A stretch of 64,000 nt of DNA, taken from Maribellus maritimus. Its GTDB lineage: Bacteria; Bacteroidota; Bacteroidia; Bacteroidales; Prolixibacteraceae. This document shows positions 35,553-44,861 of this stretch, piece by piece. The notes below the pieces were generated by a model. It saw nothing but the letters and a program-made list of their open reading frames with translations, had not been told where the DNA came from and searched no databases. Within the stretch, counting starts at the first letter, position 1. Each line of letters begins with the position of its first letter. Location of the stretch: assembly GCF_022267315.1 (NCBI RefSeq), contig NZ_JAIKLE010000003.1, positions 62,001-126,000 of the forward strand. Direction: 5' to 3'. Both the position numbers and the translations under genes were made by a program.

Positions 35553-37172
35553 ATGTTCGAAAACAAAACGCTCCGTCTCATTTTCTTTATAATTGCAGCA
35601 GCAGTTTTTGCAGCCTACGTTGCAGGGCTTAATATTGATGTTACACGCGATGCGGGAAAATACGCTACTGTTTCGAAAGAAATCTACCAAAATGGAAATT
35701 TTATTAACCTGACGATACATGGCGAGGCATACGACCAAAAGCCACCAATGCTATTTTGGCTGGGAGCCTTAGGGTTCACAATCGGGAAAATTTCCAACTT
35801 TTGGTTCAAACTCCCTGTTTTGCTGCTTGTTTTTGCGGGATTTTACTGGGCCTTTCGTCTTGGCGAAAGTTTGTACAACAAACGTGTTGGTTTTTTAACC
35901 GGAATCATGTCGGCCTTCTCCTTTATCTATTTAATGTACAGCATGGATATTCATACCGACACTCCTCTGCAGGCATTTGTAATACTGGCTTTCTGGCAAT
36001 TGTTTGAGTTTATAAAAACAAAAAAGAACAAACACTGGATTTTGGGGTTTACCGCTATCGGATTAGCCATGCTAACAAAAGGCCCGATTGGGGCGGCAAT
36101 TCCGGCATTTGCAGTACTCGGCCACCTTTTTTTAAAACGCGATTTTAAGTCGCTGCTTGACTACCGGTGGTATCTGGGAGTACTCCTCTCTTTTATTATT
36201 GTGAGCCCTGCATTAATTGGCCTTATGAACCAGTTTGGCTGGGAAGGTATCCGTTTTTTCTTTTGGGAAAACAACGTAGGACGAATAACCGGTTCTTACG
36301 TAAAAGCAACCAACGATCCCATTTTTTATGTACATAACATAGCCTATCTGTTTTTACCCTGGAGTTTGCTCTTTTTTATCGCTGTGTTTATGGAATTTAA
36401 AACCCTTATCAAAAACAAATTCCGCTCGATGGAATATTTTACATTAACCGGAATCTGGATTTATTTTATTATCCTGAATTCAGCCAGCAGCCAACTCCCC
36501 AACTATATTTTTTCGATTGTTCCATTAATTGCAGTTTTAACCGCAAAATGGCTCGACATAGCCATTACCAATAGAAAAACGCTGTACAAAGTTTTTTCAA
36601 TTGTGCAACGCTATGTAGTACTGTTGCTTTGGGCAGGTATTTTTATTATTTCATTCTATTTGTTTCCAACCCCCGATTGGTATATGATGATTATGGTTTT
36701 TGCAGGAATAATTCTTACTTATTTTATTTCAACAAAAGTTTCAGACACACCTTTAAAAATAATCTTCCCTTCCTTAATCGTATTTGTCTGTTTGGCATTT
36801 ATTATGAATGTACATGTATTTCCATACATGTTTAGTTTTCAGGCTCCTCCCAAAGCAGCCCGTTATTTTACTGAATATGCTGAAAAAGGAGATACTCTAT
36901 TCAATTACCATTACGACGAATATGAATTGTTTTTTTATAGTGAACCGCAGGCAATCCAGTTATATTCTGCGGAGGAAATAAAAACTGTAGCAGGAAAAAG
37001 GGGAACCTGGATATTTACTGATGCAAAAGGATTCAAAGAAATTGATAGCCTCGACATATCTTCGGAAATTGTATTTGAATACAAACATTTATATTTAAAC
37101 CGACCAGCCGGATTTATTAGTCCAAGGACAAGAAACAAGGTTTTACAGCCAATGTATCTTATTAAATATTGA
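35553..37172 (+). CDS. GT39/GT83-type membrane glycosyltransferase (ArnT-like), first of three
   Basis: A polytopic inner-membrane protein of 539 residues with about 11-12 hydrophobic helices and a soluble C-terminal part. The first periplasmic loop carries the family motif region DVTRDAGKYATVSKEI followed by YDQKPPMLFWLGAL, where the D/E and the KPP motif bind lipid-linked sugar phosphate. These enzymes move a sugar from a polyprenyl phosphate donor to lipid A, protein or glycan. It is followed by two more genes of the same class with almost no spacing. Confidence 0.85.
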   Translation: MFENKTLRLIFFIIAAAVFAAYVAGLNIDVTRDAGKYATVSKEIYQNGNFINLTIHGEAYDQKPPMLFWLGALGFTIGKISNFWFKLPVLLLVFAGFYWAFRLGESLYNKRVGFLTGIMSAFSFIYLMYSMDIHTDTPLQAFVILAFWQLFEFIKTKKNKHWILGFTAIGLAMLTKGPIGAAIPAFAVLGHLFLKRDFKSLLDYRWYLGVLLSFIIVSPALIGLMNQFGWEGIRFFFWENNVGRITGSYVKATNDPIFYVHNIAYLFLPWSLLFFIAVFMEFKTLIKNKFRSMEYFTLTGIWIYFIILNSASSQLPNYIFSIVPLIAVLTAKWLDIAITNRKTLYKVFSIVQRYVVLLLWAGIFIISFYLFPTPDWYMMIMVFAGIILTYFISTKVSDTPLKIIFPSLIVFVCLAFIMNVHVFPYMFSFQAPPKAARYFTEYAEKGDTLFNYHYDEYELFFYSEPQAIQLYSAEEIKTVAGKRGTWIFTDAKGFKEIDSLDISSEIVFEYKHLYLNRPAGFISPRTRNKVLQPMYLIKY

Positions 37173-37177
37173 ACGGA

Positions 37178-38839
37178 ATGAAAAAAAGCGGATTAAAAAA
37201 ATACAGCTATCTTCTTGTTCCCGTTTTATTTCTCTTATTTTCGGCTCCCAGCGCGTTGGACTATGTCTTTCATTTTCCCGATGAGAAATATTACACTGAC
37301 GCGGTACTGCAAATGATGGACAAAAATGACTGTTTTACTCCTTACCAGGCAAACGGGAGTCCGCGGTTCAAAAAACCAATTTTAACCTACTGGGTTTTAA
37401 TGGGGAGCTACAAGATGTTTGGCGTCAGCAAGATTTCGTCGCGATTATTTTTCTGGCTCGCCGGTGCAATTCTCGTTCTTGTTATCTATTTGATGTCAAA
37501 ATCAATCTCAGGTGACAAAAAAATAGCTTTCACTGCGGCATTTATTACTGCTGCAAACCCTCTCGTTCTAATGAGTGCAAGCCGCTCAATTCCTGACATA
37601 CTACTTACTCTGTTTCTCACCATCAGCGCCTGGGGATTTATAAAAATCCTCAATACACTAAAACCTCGAAAAGAACATTTCTGGATGGCCTACATGGGAG
37701 CGGCCCTCGCATTTGAAACCAAAGGAATACCAGCAGCTGCATTTGCAGGAATCAGCATTTTGTTCCTTCTTTTTAACCCGTGGAAAAAGAAACGTTTAAA
37801 TCAAATATTTGAACCTGTCTCGCTTATTGTTTCCATTTTAATTGCAGCAAGCTGGTTTATTATCATGTATATCGAACACGGTTCGGTTTATTTAAATTCC
37901 TTCTTTGCCGATCAGGTCGGGAACCGCGTATCCTCAAAATTCGCGCAGGTTTTTACCAATCTATTTCTGGGAATTGTTTTTTTGGCTGCCTACCTGGTTC
38001 CGTGGATTATAATCATTTTCTCAAATCCCAAAGCGTTAAAACAGTTTACAAAAAAATCTTCATTGCAAACCAAGGCCGTCTTTGGGTTTATTCTTTCATG
38101 GGTTGTTTTGGTTATCGTTATGTCGGGTGCAGTTTTTAAATTTTACGATCGATATCTGCTCCCCGTTATTCCATTGATTTCAATATTTTTTGCCTACGTG
38201 ATATCATTTTCAACCACGCATCTAAAAAAACTGATTTTTAAAATCTTTCTGGTTATAAACCTGTTTGTCATTGGGATATCTGTTTTTTACACGTTTTTTA
38301 TTTATTTCGACAAAGTTCTTTTTGCGGGAATTCTTGTAAATGCAGCATTGATTATTTACTGGATTATCGGTAGGCTCAAAAACATTAACTATGAAACAAA
38401 ACTCGCAGGAACCATTCTACTCCTGTTTTTTAATGTGTTTTCATTTTTATATCCTTTACTAATGCCCAACCCGGGAGAACAACTTGTGGAAAATTTAATA
38501 AAACAGGGGCTTTCGAAAAATGAAAAAGTATATGTCTACGGGAATATACGCACCGCTTCAAACATTCGCATTCACAGCAAAAATGATTTTAACGTGGTTA
38601 GCATGGACACGATATACTCTTTGCCTGAAGAACCAAAACATTTCCTGGTGTTTTCAAAAAAAGAAGAATCGTTTTTAGATTTAAAAAACTACAATGTGAT
38701 TATAGGGTCGGAAGAATGGAAAAATGTAGATAACGACAAATTTCCCGTTTTTTTACAGGAACCTGTTAATGATTTAAAAGAAAGCGGTACAAAATATTTT
38801 ATCGCCAAACCCAAAAATAAAAATGAAAAATCTCGATAA
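37178..38839 (+). CDS. GT39/GT83-type membrane glycosyltransferase, second of three
   Basis: A 553-residue paralogue with about a dozen membrane helices. The first loop has FHFPDEKYYTDAVLQM and then GSPRFKKPILTYWVLM, matching the acidic motif and the KPxxxYW motif of ArnT/PMT-type enzymes. A TTG at 37169 would overlap the previous stop, but the ATG at 37178 gives the normal positively charged start MKKSGLKKY. The gene overlaps the third glycosyltransferase by 17 bp. Confidence 0.83.
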   Translation: MKKSGLKKYSYLLVPVLFLLFSAPSALDYVFHFPDEKYYTDAVLQMMDKNDCFTPYQANGSPRFKKPILTYWVLMGSYKMFGVSKISSRLFFWLAGAILVLVIYLMSKSISGDKKIAFTAAFITAANPLVLMSASRSIPDILLTLFLTISAWGFIKILNTLKPRKEHFWMAYMGAALAFETKGIPAAAFAGISILFLLFNPWKKKRLNQIFEPVSLIVSILIAASWFIIMYIEHGSVYLNSFFADQVGNRVSSKFAQVFTNLFLGIVFLAAYLVPWIIIIFSNPKALKQFTKKSSLQTKAVFGFILSWVVLVIVMSGAVFKFYDRYLLPVIPLISIFFAYVISFSTTHLKKLIFKIFLVINLFVIGISVFYTFFIYFDKVLFAGILVNAALIIYWIIGRLKNINYETKLAGTILLLFFNVFSFLYPLLMPNPGEQLVENLIKQGLSKNEKVYVYGNIRTASNIRIHSKNDFNVVSMDTIYSLPEEPKHFLVFSKKEESFLDLKNYNVIIGSEEWKNVDNDKFPVFLQEPVNDLKESGTKYFIAKPKNKNEKSR

Positions 38840-40475
38840 AAGACATTATATAATTGTAGGTATCTGGTTTTTGGGAAACTTACTTCAGGCCCTGTTTACC
38901 GGACTTCATTCCGATGAATCGTATTACTGGATGTATTCGGAGAACCTTTCTTGGGGATTTTTTGACCACCCTCCAATGACAGCTTTACTCATCTACCTGG
39001 GACACGCTGTTCTCCCCGGAGAAATCGGTGTTCGGCTGATTTTTATCTTGATATCATCCATAACATTCGCGCTTATATTAAATGAATTAAATGAGAAAAA
39101 AGATCTGTTCTTTGTTTCATTATTTATTTTATCATTTCCACTGATTCATACCCACATTGCTGGTTTTATGGCAATACCCGATGTTCCCCTGCTCTTCTTT
39201 ACCACACTTTTTATTATTTCTTACAGAAAATTCCTTAAGAATCCTGACTGGAAAATTTCGATTTCTCTTTCCTTGATCCTGGCTGCTATGATTTACAGTA
39301 AATACCACGCTTTTTTAATTATCGGTTTTACTGTTCTTTCGAATCTTAAACTTTTCAAAAACAAGTATTTCTATGGTATTATTTTGCTTACTGTAATATT
39401 GTTGCTTCCACACGTTTTTTGGCAGATCCATAATGAATTTCCTACCTTCAAATACCATCTGGTTGAACGCGCCAAACCTTTTACATTTAAATACATTCTA
39501 CCCTATTTAGGCGCACAATTAGCCATTGCAGGACCAATTACAGGAATTCTGATATTTTGGAAACTTTTCAGATTTAAACCTGAAAATCAATTTCAAAAAA
39601 CATTGTTATTTACTATTCTTGGATTTTATATCGCACTTTTTATTATCAGTTTCAAAAATCGTATAGAAGCACACTGGATTGCAGCAATTATCCCAATGCT
39701 GATAATTTTAACCTATCCTTTAATTGCAGGCGATCTGAAATTTAAACGCTGGTTTAAACGCATTGCGCTACCGGTTTTGGTTGTAATGGTTTTATACCGT
39801 ATATATATAGCTCTGGATGTTATTCCCAACACTGGCCATCTGAAAATTACTTTTTACAACCGCGAAGCCAGTGCACTGGAGATCAAAAAACTTTCCGAAG
39901 GCAAAAAAGTAGGCTTTTTTAATAATTATGCGGCCGCCAGTAATTACATTTTTTACACCGGCGATTCTGCCGTCCACCTCTCAACGCCAACATATCGTTT
40001 TTGCCAATTCGATTTGTGGGATGAAGAAAAGTATGCAGAAGGAGAACCGCTTTTTACTGTACAATCAAAAAATCTGAATCCACCAAACCAATTAAAAACT
40101 GCAACCGGTCAAACGAAGGGGTTTCTTACCATAGAAAAATACCAGTCATTAAATGGTCTCACAATAAAACTGGAAAAAACAGCGGAAACAGAAAACAAAA
40201 TTGAATTCTTCTTTTTATTAAACAATAACAGTGGAAAAACAATTTACACCCAACATGTTTCTAATCCGGTACTGGCAATTATGCAGAATAAAACAGAATT
40301 AACAGCTGTCCCTCTAACTGCATCAGGTAAAGAAATGATTGTAAATAACAATTCAGCACTTATTTCATTATCCCTTTCCAAAAAGGAAATTTTTCAAAGA
40401 AACGAACCGATTATTGTCTATACGCGATCAAAAGAAAACTACAGGGGAGAGATAATTTCATTAACTTTGAGATAG
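38823..40475 (+). CDS. GT39-type membrane glycosyltransferase, third of three
   Basis: A 550-residue polytopic protein with the clearest family motif of the three: LHSDESYYWMYSENLSWGF followed by DHPPMTALLIYLG, the DE and HPP motifs of dolichyl-phosphate-mannose-type transferases. The C-terminal 200 residues are soluble and beta-rich. It starts inside the end of the second gene. The acceptor (lipid A, capsule or protein) is not evident from neighbours; two lipid A acyltransferase genes lie 8 kb upstream. Confidence 0.83.
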   Translation: MKNLDKRHYIIVGIWFLGNLLQALFTGLHSDESYYWMYSENLSWGFFDHPPMTALLIYLGHAVLPGEIGVRLIFILISSITFALILNELNEKKDLFFVSLFILSFPLIHTHIAGFMAIPDVPLLFFTTLFIISYRKFLKNPDWKISISLSLILAAMIYSKYHAFLIIGFTVLSNLKLFKNKYFYGIILLTVILLLPHVFWQIHNEFPTFKYHLVERAKPFTFKYILPYLGAQLAIAGPITGILIFWKLFRFKPENQFQKTLLFTILGFYIALFIISFKNRIEAHWIAAIIPMLIILTYPLIAGDLKFKRWFKRIALPVLVVMVLYRIYIALDVIPNTGHLKITFYNREASALEIKKLSEGKKVGFFNNYAAASNYIFYTGDSAVHLSTPTYRFCQFDLWDEEKYAEGEPLFTVQSKNLNPPNQLKTATGQTKGFLTIEKYQSLNGLTIKLEKTAETENKIEFFFLLNNNSGKTIYTQHVSNPVLAIMQNKTELTAVPLTASGKEMIVNNNSALISLSLSKKEIFQRNEPIIVYTRSKENYRGEIISLTLR

Positions 40476-40898
40476 GCTAATTTACAAACACTTTATTTTT
40501 CAGAAAGAATTTTCATTTTTCACTCCAGCCGAACACAACACCTCACACTGGAAATTTGGACCACAAATCAAATTTTATATAATATTTTGTCACCAAAAAG
40601 CTTTTTTTTTGCCTTTTTGAGAAAAAAACATAGCTTATATTAATAATTTGTTAAGAGAAACTACCCATTTTATCAAAACCATACCCTCAACTAAAAAACA
40701 TACATATTTTTGAATCGACATACAAAAAACATAGGAGCTACAGATAAAAATTCTATTTTTTGTATAAATCAAGTTCATTTTATAGGGGGTCTATGAAAAA
40801 AATATTTTTTTTCTAAAAAACATTAACGATTTTTTTAAACGAAGTGAAAAGATTTTTTAGAACAAAAAAACACAGTTTAACTTTTAAAATTTACGATT
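40476..40898 (+). other. 423-bp AT-rich intergenic leader of the porin/P-II/AmtB operon
   Basis: No convincing gene lies here. A TATTTTTG -7-like element at 40705-40712 would start a leader of about 180 nt. Just after it, ATACAAAAAACATAG (40720-40734) can pair with CTATTTTTTGTAT (40753-40765), a 13-bp stem with a 2-nt bulge. A second weaker promoter candidate is TAACTTTT close to the start codon. The unusual GGGGG in TATAGGGGGTCTATG near 40781 is the only G-rich stretch. Confidence 0.45.
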
Positions 40899-41543
40899 AT
40901 GAAAAAGACATTACTGATTGCAGCGAGCTTGTTTTTGTTGATGGCAATTACTCCGGTGGTAAAAGCACAGGAAGTAAGTACGGGCCTCGACATATACAGC
41001 AGCTATGTATGGCGTGGAACAAAGTTTGGTACTGGTCCGGCATTTCAGCCTTACATGGAATTCAGCGCTGGTGGTTTTGCGATTGGAGCTTGGGGATCAT
41101 TTAGTGCAGGCGATGTTGAAGACGCCGAAGCTGACCTTTACGCAAGCTATGGATTTGATTTGAGTGAAAATTCTTCTTTGAGTTTTACTCTTACTGATTA
41201 CTATTTCCCTGGTGACTTGTGGTTCGAAGGAACTTCGCACTACATTGAACCAATGGTTAGCCTCGGACTAGGATCATTCTCTTTAACCGGTGCATATATG
41301 ATGAATGACGGTGAAGGCGACATTTATCTTGAAGCTGGGTTAACAGCTGGTCCGGTTGATCTTACACTTGGTGGTGGCGACGGTGCTTATACAGTGGATG
41401 GTGAATTTAATATTTGCAACATTGGAATCAGCACTTCCAAAGAAGTAAAAATTACAGACAGTTTCTCGTTACCTGTATCAGGTGCAGCCATTTTAAACCC
41501 TTCATCAGAACAGTTTTATATTGTTGTAGGAATTTCTCTTTAA
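40899..41543 (+). CDS. TorF-family putative porin
   Basis: A 214-residue outer-membrane protein with a signal peptide ending KAQ. The start of the mature part, EVSTGLDIYSSYVWRG, is the typical first strand of the TorF/Gcw_chp putative porin family, and the sequence is rich in glycine and aromatic residues in alternating strands. In many bacteria this family lies beside glnK-amtB, exactly as here: P-II starts 21 bp downstream. It may form the outer-membrane route for ammonium or small nitrogen compounds (inference). Confidence 0.75.
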   Translation: MKKTLLIAASLFLLMAITPVVKAQEVSTGLDIYSSYVWRGTKFGTGPAFQPYMEFSAGGFAIGAWGSFSAGDVEDAEADLYASYGFDLSENSSLSFTLTDYYFPGDLWFEGTSHYIEPMVSLGLGSFSLTGAYMMNDGEGDIYLEAGLTAGPVDLTLGGGDGAYTVDGEFNICNIGISTSKEVKITDSFSLPVSGAAILNPSSEQFYIVVGISL

Positions 41544-41564
41544 TCATTTCTAAAGCTGAAGAAT

Positions 41565-41921
41565 ATGAAAAAAATTGAAACCATAATAAGAAAATCAAAA
41601 TTCGAAGAGGTAAAAGACGCCTTGCAGGAAGCAGGTATTGAATTCTTTTCCTTCTGGGATGTAAGGGGCGTTGGGCAGGCCCGCGAAGGCCGCGTTTACC
41701 GTGGAATTGTATATGACACAAGTACTATAGAACGCACCAAACTGGAAATCATTGTTCGTGATAAAAATGTACAAAAAACTGTGAATGCTATTCTTAATTC
41801 AGCAAGGACAGGCCAGATTGGTGACGGTAAAATATTTATTGTTCCGATTGAAGAATCGTACCGAATTAGGACCGGGGAGCAAGGAGATGAGTCGCTTTAC
41901 ATTAAAGGAAAAGAAGAATAA
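41565..41921 (+). CDS. glnK: P-II family nitrogen regulatory protein
   Basis: A 118-residue trimeric signal protein that senses 2-oxoglutarate, ATP and ADP and gates AmtB. It has the T-loop GRVYRGIVYDTS with Tyr50 at the position of the uridylylated Tyr51 of E. coli GlnB, and the B-loop TGQIGDGKIFIVPIEE. The T-loop sequence after the tyrosine differs from the proteobacterial form, so uridylylation is uncertain. It lies 22 bp before amtB. Confidence 0.93.
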   Translation: MKKIETIIRKSKFEEVKDALQEAGIEFFSFWDVRGVGQAREGRVYRGIVYDTSTIERTKLEIIVRDKNVQKTVNAILNSARTGQIGDGKIFIVPIEESYRIRTGEQGDESLYIKGKEE

Positions 41922-41943
41922 TAACTACAAAAAATAATTTATC

Positions 41944-43176
41944 ATGGAAGAAACTTTACAAGGCCTGCAAATAGGTATTGACAATATGTGGTTATTGATT
42001 GCCGGATTTATGGTAATGTTCATGCAACCCGGTTTTGCAATGGTGGAAGCAGGTTTCACACGCCAAAAAAACACCGCAAACATTTTAATGAAAAACCTGA
42101 TGGACTTTTCTATAGGTTCATTATTATACTGGATTATCGGATTTACTTTGATGTATGGAGACTCAATAGGAGGATTTATCGGAACACCTGACTTATTCTT
42201 TATGAGCGATGGTTTTGGTGACAATTATTCAGATTATGCTGATATCTTTTTCCAAACTGTATTTGCCGCAACTGCTGCAACTATTGTGTCGGGAGCTATG
42301 GCTGAGCGTACTGAATTTAAAGCATATCTCATTTTCAGTATTGTAATTACTGTAATTATTTACCCAACGTCGGGACACTGGACCTGGGGAGGTGGCTGGT
42401 TAAGCCAACTTGGTTTCCACGATTTTGCCGGTTCCTCCATTGTTCACTCTGTTGGTGCATGGGTTGGTTTGGCTGGTGCGTCAATCATCGGTCCTCGTAT
42501 TGGCAAGTACGATAAAGACGGAAAAGCAAAAGCAATTCCGGGACACAACCTTGCAATGGGTGCTTTAGGTGTATTTATCCTTTGGTTTGGTTGGTTCGGA
42601 TTTAACCCGGGCTCTCAGCTTGCTGCTGCCGGAACCGACAATGCTGTTGCAATTGGTCATATTGCAATGACAACAAACCTTGCTGCCGCAGCTGGTGCAG
42701 TAACAGCGATGTTAGTTGCATGGATGCGCTACAAACGGCCAACGCTTTCAATCGCGTTAAACGGAGCTCTCGCTGGTTTGGTTGCTATAACCGCAGGTTG
42801 TGACGCCGTAAATCCGGTGGGTGCAGTATTTATCGGAATTATGGCTGGATTTGTTTTACCATTTGCAGTTGAATTCTTCGACAAAATATTAAAAGTTGAC
42901 GACCCGGTTGGTGCAATCTCGGTTCACGGAGTTGGTGGAGCACTCGGAACACTGGCTGTTGGCTTATTCTCAACTTCCGAAGGTTTATTCTACGGTCATG
43001 GAGCAAAATTATTAGGTATTCAGGCTATAGGTGTTCTTGCATTCTTTGTTTGGGCATTTGGAACAGGTCTGATACTATTCTTTATATTGAAGAAAGCAAA
43101 AGTATTGCGCGTATCCAGGCGCATTGAAGAAGAAGGCCTCGATGTTTATGAACATGGAGAAAGTGCCTATAACTAA
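41944..43176 (+). CDS. amtB: Ammonium transporter
   Basis: An 11-helix ammonium channel of 410 residues. The pore twin histidines are His168 in GSSIVHSVG and His328 in GAISVHGVGG, and the ammonium-recruiting aspartate lies in DFAGSS. There is no signal peptide; the N-terminus begins almost directly with the first helix. It ends the operon and is followed by two terminators. Confidence 0.96.
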   Translation: MEETLQGLQIGIDNMWLLIAGFMVMFMQPGFAMVEAGFTRQKNTANILMKNLMDFSIGSLLYWIIGFTLMYGDSIGGFIGTPDLFFMSDGFGDNYSDYADIFFQTVFAATAATIVSGAMAERTEFKAYLIFSIVITVIIYPTSGHWTWGGGWLSQLGFHDFAGSSIVHSVGAWVGLAGASIIGPRIGKYDKDGKAKAIPGHNLAMGALGVFILWFGWFGFNPGSQLAAAGTDNAVAIGHIAMTTNLAAAAGAVTAMLVAWMRYKRPTLSIALNGALAGLVAITAGCDAVNPVGAVFIGIMAGFVLPFAVEFFDKILKVDDPVGAISVHGVGGALGTLAVGLFSTSEGLFYGHGAKLLGIQAIGVLAFFVWAFGTGLILFFILKKAKVLRVSRRIEEEGLDVYEHGESAYN

Positions 43177-43213
43177 TCTTCTTCAGCTTTTAAGTCTGTA
43201 GCTGTCTGTTTAT

Positions 43214-43245
43214 GGGCCCGTCCGCCGGGACGGGCTCTTTCTTTT
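43214..43245 (+). terminator. First terminator after amtB
   Basis: GGGCCCGTCC-GCCG-GGACGGGCTC is a 10-bp stem with one G-U pair and a 4-nt loop, followed by a T-rich tract. Confidence 0.9.
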
Positions 43246-43294
43246 AAAAAAAATTAGGGTCAAGGGTAGTTTGAGTTAGTTTAGTTAGATTAGG

Positions 43295-43329
43295 AAAACC
43301 GGTTCACAAAAATTGTGGCCGGTTTTTTT
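43295..43329 (+). terminator. Second terminator after amtB
   Basis: AAAACCGG and CCGGTTTT enclose an inner CACAA/TTGTG stem and are followed by seven T. Two tandem terminators insulate amtB from the next gene. Confidence 0.85.
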
Positions 43330-43387
43330 GTTGATAAATTTTAGTGAATATTTACTACCATTTCACCCAAAAGTTATTTCAGAAAAT

Positions 43388-43395
43388 TATTTTTG
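43388..43395 (+). promoter_or_regulatory. -7 promoter element of the DUF4494 gene
   Basis: TATTTTTG matches TAnnTTTG, 25 bp before the ATG at 43421. Confidence 0.5.
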
Positions 43396-43420
43396 TTACT
43401 TCATAAAAAAGTAGAATAAA

Positions 43421-43921
43421 ATGATGCAGACCTGGTTTGAATGTAAAGTAAAATATGTAAAAATCTCAGAAAGCGGCAAAGAAAGAAATGTAACTGAAAA
43501 TTTTCTTCTCGATGCAGTATCATTTACCGATGCAGAAACCAGAATGATTCGTCAGATGCAGGAAATGGTGCGGGGCGAATTTACTGTTACCGACATAAAA
43601 AAATCAAAAATAGCAGAAGTTTTTCCTTTTGAAAACGGAGAATGGTGGTTCAAAGCAACAATTAATCTGGTTACTGTTGATGAAGAAGCCGGAAAAGAAA
43701 AGAAACTGCGCACCTATTACCTGATAATGGCCGACGATATAAAAGAAGCGCTCCAACGGCTTGAGGAAAGCTTGTCTTACCTTGTTATTCCTTATGTTGT
43801 TTCTTCAATTACAGTCAGTACAATCATTGATGTTTTTCCATATCAGCCATCCGAGTCAGCTGTACCCGAAGGATATGTCCCTCTGGAAAAGGAAGAGAAT
43901 CCTGAAAACAATGATGAATAA
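43421..43921 (+). CDS. DUF4494 domain-containing protein
   Basis: A 166-residue protein beginning MMQTWFECKVKYVKISESGK, which together with VTENFLLDAVSFTDAE and the later YLIMADDIKEAL segment matches the DUF4494 family found widely in Bacteroidota. It has no signal or membrane segment and a strongly acidic C-terminal tail. Function unknown. The initiation could equally use the second ATG at 43424. Confidence 0.85.
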   Translation: MMQTWFECKVKYVKISESGKERNVTENFLLDAVSFTDAETRMIRQMQEMVRGEFTVTDIKKSKIAEVFPFENGEWWFKATINLVTVDEEAGKEKKLRTYYLIMADDIKEALQRLEESLSYLVIPYVVSSITVSTIIDVFPYQPSESAVPEGYVPLEKEENPENNDE

Positions 43922-43927
43922 AAAACA

Positions 43928-43963
43928 AAAACAGCCGATCCAGGGAACAGGACAGACTGTTTT
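43928..43963. terminator. Bidirectional terminator between convergent genes
   Basis: AAAACAG and CTGTTTT pair around 22 nt, with A upstream and T downstream on either strand, between the convergent DUF4494 and hypothetical genes. Confidence 0.6.
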
Positions 43964-43989
43964 ATTAAGTTAATTAACAGGTAGTAGTA

Positions 43990-44670
43990 TTATAAATTCA
44001 CAAGAACTTTATAAAAATTAAATTGGTCTCGCTTTATCGGGTCAAACTGGTAGTAAGCAATAGCAATTCGGCAAATATCACGGATAGTAGAATAAATCTG
44101 GGCCACCTCCTTTTGTCCGTAAGTGTTTAATTCCGCTTCGCCTTCAAGCGCTTCAAAACAATCTTTAAATTCCTTTATTTTGTTTGCACTATCCAGTATT
44201 TTATCAAACAACGAATCCATCGTCCCTTTTGAAACTGCTTTGTTTCTTGTCTCTTCATCCAGGTTTTCAGCGAACACATTAAGGAATTGATACAAACACA
44301 TATGATCTCCGTTTTTGGCATCGCTGAAGTACTCACAATACCCGGTTTTTTCAAAAAAGTCTTTTAAAAAATCTTTGTCGTCCTTAAAATCTACCTTTAA
44401 AGACGCACGCAATATTTTCAGGTTTTGTAATCCTGCAACCATAATTTCGTGCCAATCGCGATATTTATTCTCATCCCATGCCTCAACGTTATCGGTATAG
44501 TGTTTTTCAATGGTGTCTTCAATCCAAATATTTAAAGATGTGGCAAACTCCGGATCCCATTCTTCGCGAACACTCGACAACTCATAAATATTCTCTTTGA
44601 AAGATTTGGCAATTTTTTGGCATGCCAGAATGGTTACTGTACTGGTTGGGCAAGCAATTAAGGTTTCCAT
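43990..44670 (-). CDS. Conserved-looking hypothetical cytoplasmic protein
   Basis: I do not recognise the family. The 226-residue product is helical, without signal or membrane segments, and acidic overall. It begins METLIACPTSTVTILACQ and contains several cysteines and aromatic-rich helices (DNVEAWDENKYRDWHE). The start at ATG 44670 is chosen because an exact -7 element lies at 44704-44711, and a longer reading from TTG 44706 would begin inside it. It converges on DUF4494 and is not part of the his operon. Confidence 0.55.
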   Translation of the reverse strand: METLIACPTSTVTILACQKIAKSFKENIYELSSVREEWDPEFATSLNIWIEDTIEKHYTDNVEAWDENKYRDWHEIMVAGLQNLKILRASLKVDFKDDKDFLKDFFEKTGYCEYFSDAKNGDHMCLYQFLNVFAENLDEETRNKAVSKGTMDSLFDKILDSANKIKEFKDCFEALEGEAELNTYGQKEVAQIYSTIRDICRIAIAYYQFDPIKRDQFNFYKVLVNL

Positions 44671-44703
44671 AATTGACGGTTTAAAAGTTAGTAGACTCTG
44701 ATA

Positions 44704-44711
44704 CAAAGCTA
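44704..44711 (-). promoter_or_regulatory. -7 promoter element of the hypothetical gene at 43990-44670
   Basis: On the minus strand TAGCTTTG exactly matches TAnnTTTG, 34 bp upstream of the ATG at 44670. It decides the start codon. Confidence 0.55.
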
Positions 44712-44861
44712 CAACCTAATTTACAAAACCACTAATCTGAACCATCAAATATTCAATGTTTTACAGTTATGTTTTGAAACTATGTTTCATAACCATGTTA
44801 TCAAAAAGCTTACTAAAATTGGAAATAAAGAATTTTTTCCTTAATAGATGTAACTCAAAAA

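Noticed and set aside
40844-41104. 86-codon frame overlapping the start of the TorF-like gene
   Set aside because: It overlaps the real signal peptide frame in another frame and has low-complexity, basic start residues.
43265-43294. AGTTAG-rich micro-repeats between the two amtB terminators
   Set aside because: Too short and irregular to support as a functional repeat.
44764-44800. Imperfect inverted repeat downstream of hisIE as its terminator
   Set aside because: The arms are interrupted and there is no T tract on the minus strand.
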